Shown: one piece after another, positions 62,480 to 64,000 of the stretch | Position numbering within the stretch: the first letter of the stretch is position 1 | Layout of the letters: each line of letters opens with the position of its first letter | Origin: Podaxis mareebaensis | Taxonomy: Eukaryota > Basidiomycota > Agaricomycetes > Agaricales > Agaricaceae | Length of the DNA stretch: 64,000 bases | Direction: 5' to 3' | Assembly (NCBI GenBank): GCA_018524725.1 | Contig: JAEUWP010000323.1 | Coordinates: 1-64,000 of the forward strand | Position numbers and translations under genes: made by a program | The notes under the pieces: model-generated | The model's database searches: none | What the model saw: only the letters and a program-made list of their open reading frames with translations | Told to the model about the DNA's origin: nothing

Positions 62480-64000
62480 GCCAACCATGATCTACCAGCC
62501 TCCGAGTTGCTATGATTGTGACTTCATTATGCCCTTTTCTTTAAACTCGATGCTCTGGAAGCGCCTCTATGCTATGGTCCCTCTGTATCTGCTCTCTATG
62601 TCACTGTTCTTCTGGTTATTGACAGTTCTGCATGCCTTCCAAGACACAGCTCGCCATCGCCGTTGCTTCTGTTACATCACCGCATTGAATGCCCATCTTC
62701 TCTTCACGACTTTTTATGATCTTGATGATTGCTTTATGTGTTTGTGATGACAACTAATGTAATTTTGACGAAACTTGATTGCCATTTGTTCTCACTTGTT
62801 CCTTTTCTCCTTAATTAGATATCCCATACTCGCGATGCTTTGTGTCTTGCTTTCGTGCTGCTGTCCATAATTTCTTGTTTGTGTATAAAGTTGTGTTTTT
62901 GCACTCGTGCCTCAGCGTGACAGGGTTCTATCAGGTGGCCTTTCTCCCGTATTTCGCTGTTTCGCTTTATCATTTTACGCCGAGTTCTGTCATCTCACGT
63001 ACATATCTAACCTCCTTTGCTACGAAACGTAAACTTTGCTGGCCGATAACGGAAAAGTTGAGGCTGGTATCCGACAAGCTTGAGACAACATGATGACCAA
63101 AATAGCAATAGATGGTGAAACGGCAAGTAGCCATCGGCATCATGGGACTCTCAGAGAACTGTTACGCGTGTGTATGCACTTGACAAAGCCCAGTGTCAGG
63201 CAGATGAGTCCACCCCGATTCGTACTCGCCAGAACTGGAGATGATCAACCCAGATGTGTGTGGCTAAGCTTATGTTTCAGAATGCCTGGTCTACTCAATG
63301 ACCCAAAAAGTCAGAACATGTTCCATTCTTTGAGCTCCCATGCCTATATCAAGTGATGTATAACAACAAGCTTTATCATTTTTAAGTGCGCGCGGAAAGC
63401 CAAGGGGTACTGCATTCACTCAAAGTAACTCCAGGGAGTTGGTCAAACTACCGTGATATGATACCGTACAAATTGAAACAAACCGCCGGCTTATGTATAT
63501 CTCCAGTTTCCCCACCTTCGCAATGACCTGAATCAGTCCTGAGTCCAGTAAAGCCGTAAATCCACTCAGGGACTGAGCAGCACCCTCGTCATGAACGTAG
63601 ATCTTCAGGTAACAAGTATAAGCGTGAAATTAACGGGCTAGACGGAATTCAGGGGTTGTTTGGCGTTACATATCCGAGTCTCGAACTGTGAGCTAGACCT
63701 CAGATGCCACATATGGCGGGCCCTAAGGGACTGCATACTGGCTTAAGGCATTAAGAGAGTCAATATCTCTTTGTGGCCCATCACATCAGATCTAATCCCA
63801 AGCGTCAATTGTGACAGGAAGGCGCTATTCCATGAGGCGCGTGCGGGATTTTCGAAGAAGAGAAAGTTGTCACCTCTTCTCAGCACGTTCCGACTCGGCG
63901 ATGGTCTTGTCCGCTTCCGTTGGCCGCGCGCATAGGGTCAGGCGACATCGTGATTATCTCTGGATGTAACGCTATCGAAGCGTGGCTGCGTGGTTGTCGT
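62480..64000. other. 3' region and intergenic, no supported gene
   Basis: The first part is pyrimidine-rich and is probably the 3' UTR of the large gene. Short frames at 62487-63356 have no domain. The window ends without another gene being visible. Confidence 0.45.

Overview
The window reads as nuclear DNA of an agaricomycete (mushroom-forming) basidiomycete. Genes are split by many 45-65 bp introns with GTRNGT...YAG borders, exons are often tiny, and the gene families are typical of that group: an F-box/LRR-like protein, a BTB protein, an AAA ATPase with a long fungal N-terminal region, a DMATS prenyltransferase, a type I metacaspase and a microsomal P450. For eight genes I spliced the exons by hand, checked that the reading phase closes across every junction, and give predicted lengths. 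No tRNA, rRNA or CRISPR array was found.

Layout. 1-6408: the 3' part of a decayed Ty1/copia LTR retrotransposon ending in a 699 bp LTR. About 6.7-8.3 kb: two diverged copies of one unknown sequence. 9.0-10.1 kb: an acidic, probably nucleolar protein (+). 10.4-13.0 kb: an 11-exon cytochrome P450 (-). 16.1-18.7 kb: an AAA ATPase (+), converging on a small unknown gene (19.6-20.5 kb, -) and a KEL3/KLHDC4-type Kelch protein (20.8-23.6 kb, -). 26.2-27.0 kb: a dual-specificity phosphatase (+). 27.7-30.1 kb: a 12-exon GH13 alpha-glucosidase (+).

31.6-37.7 kb holds the most notable object: a 6070 bp DNA transposon with about 260 bp terminal inverted repeats, TAT...ATA ends and a perfect 6 bp target duplication (GTAGGG). 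Its DDE integrase-like transposase and its ends match the IS3EU superfamily as I know it. Besides the transposase (two in-frame stops) it carries a multi-exon second ORF that still reads open, and on the other strand a BTB/POZ-domain gene as apparent cargo. Its terminal repeats contain CGCGCG palindromes and tRNA B-box-like words.

38.7-40.3 kb: an F-box gene (+). 40.9-43.3 kb: a type I metacaspase (-) in 19 exons, three of them only 12, 12 and 14 nt. 44.2-45.4 kb: a small TKL-like pseudokinase (+). 48.2-49.7 kb: a DMATS aromatic prenyltransferase (+) standing alone. 55.5-62.5 kb: an 8-exon gene for a 2197-residue low-complexity protein with KEN motifs (+). Large stretches (13-16, 23.6-26.2, 45.4-48.2, 49.7-55.5 and 62.5-64 kb) show no gene I can support.

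The genes do not form an obvious pathway. The P450, glucosidase and prenyltransferase lie far apart, among housekeeping and signalling genes.
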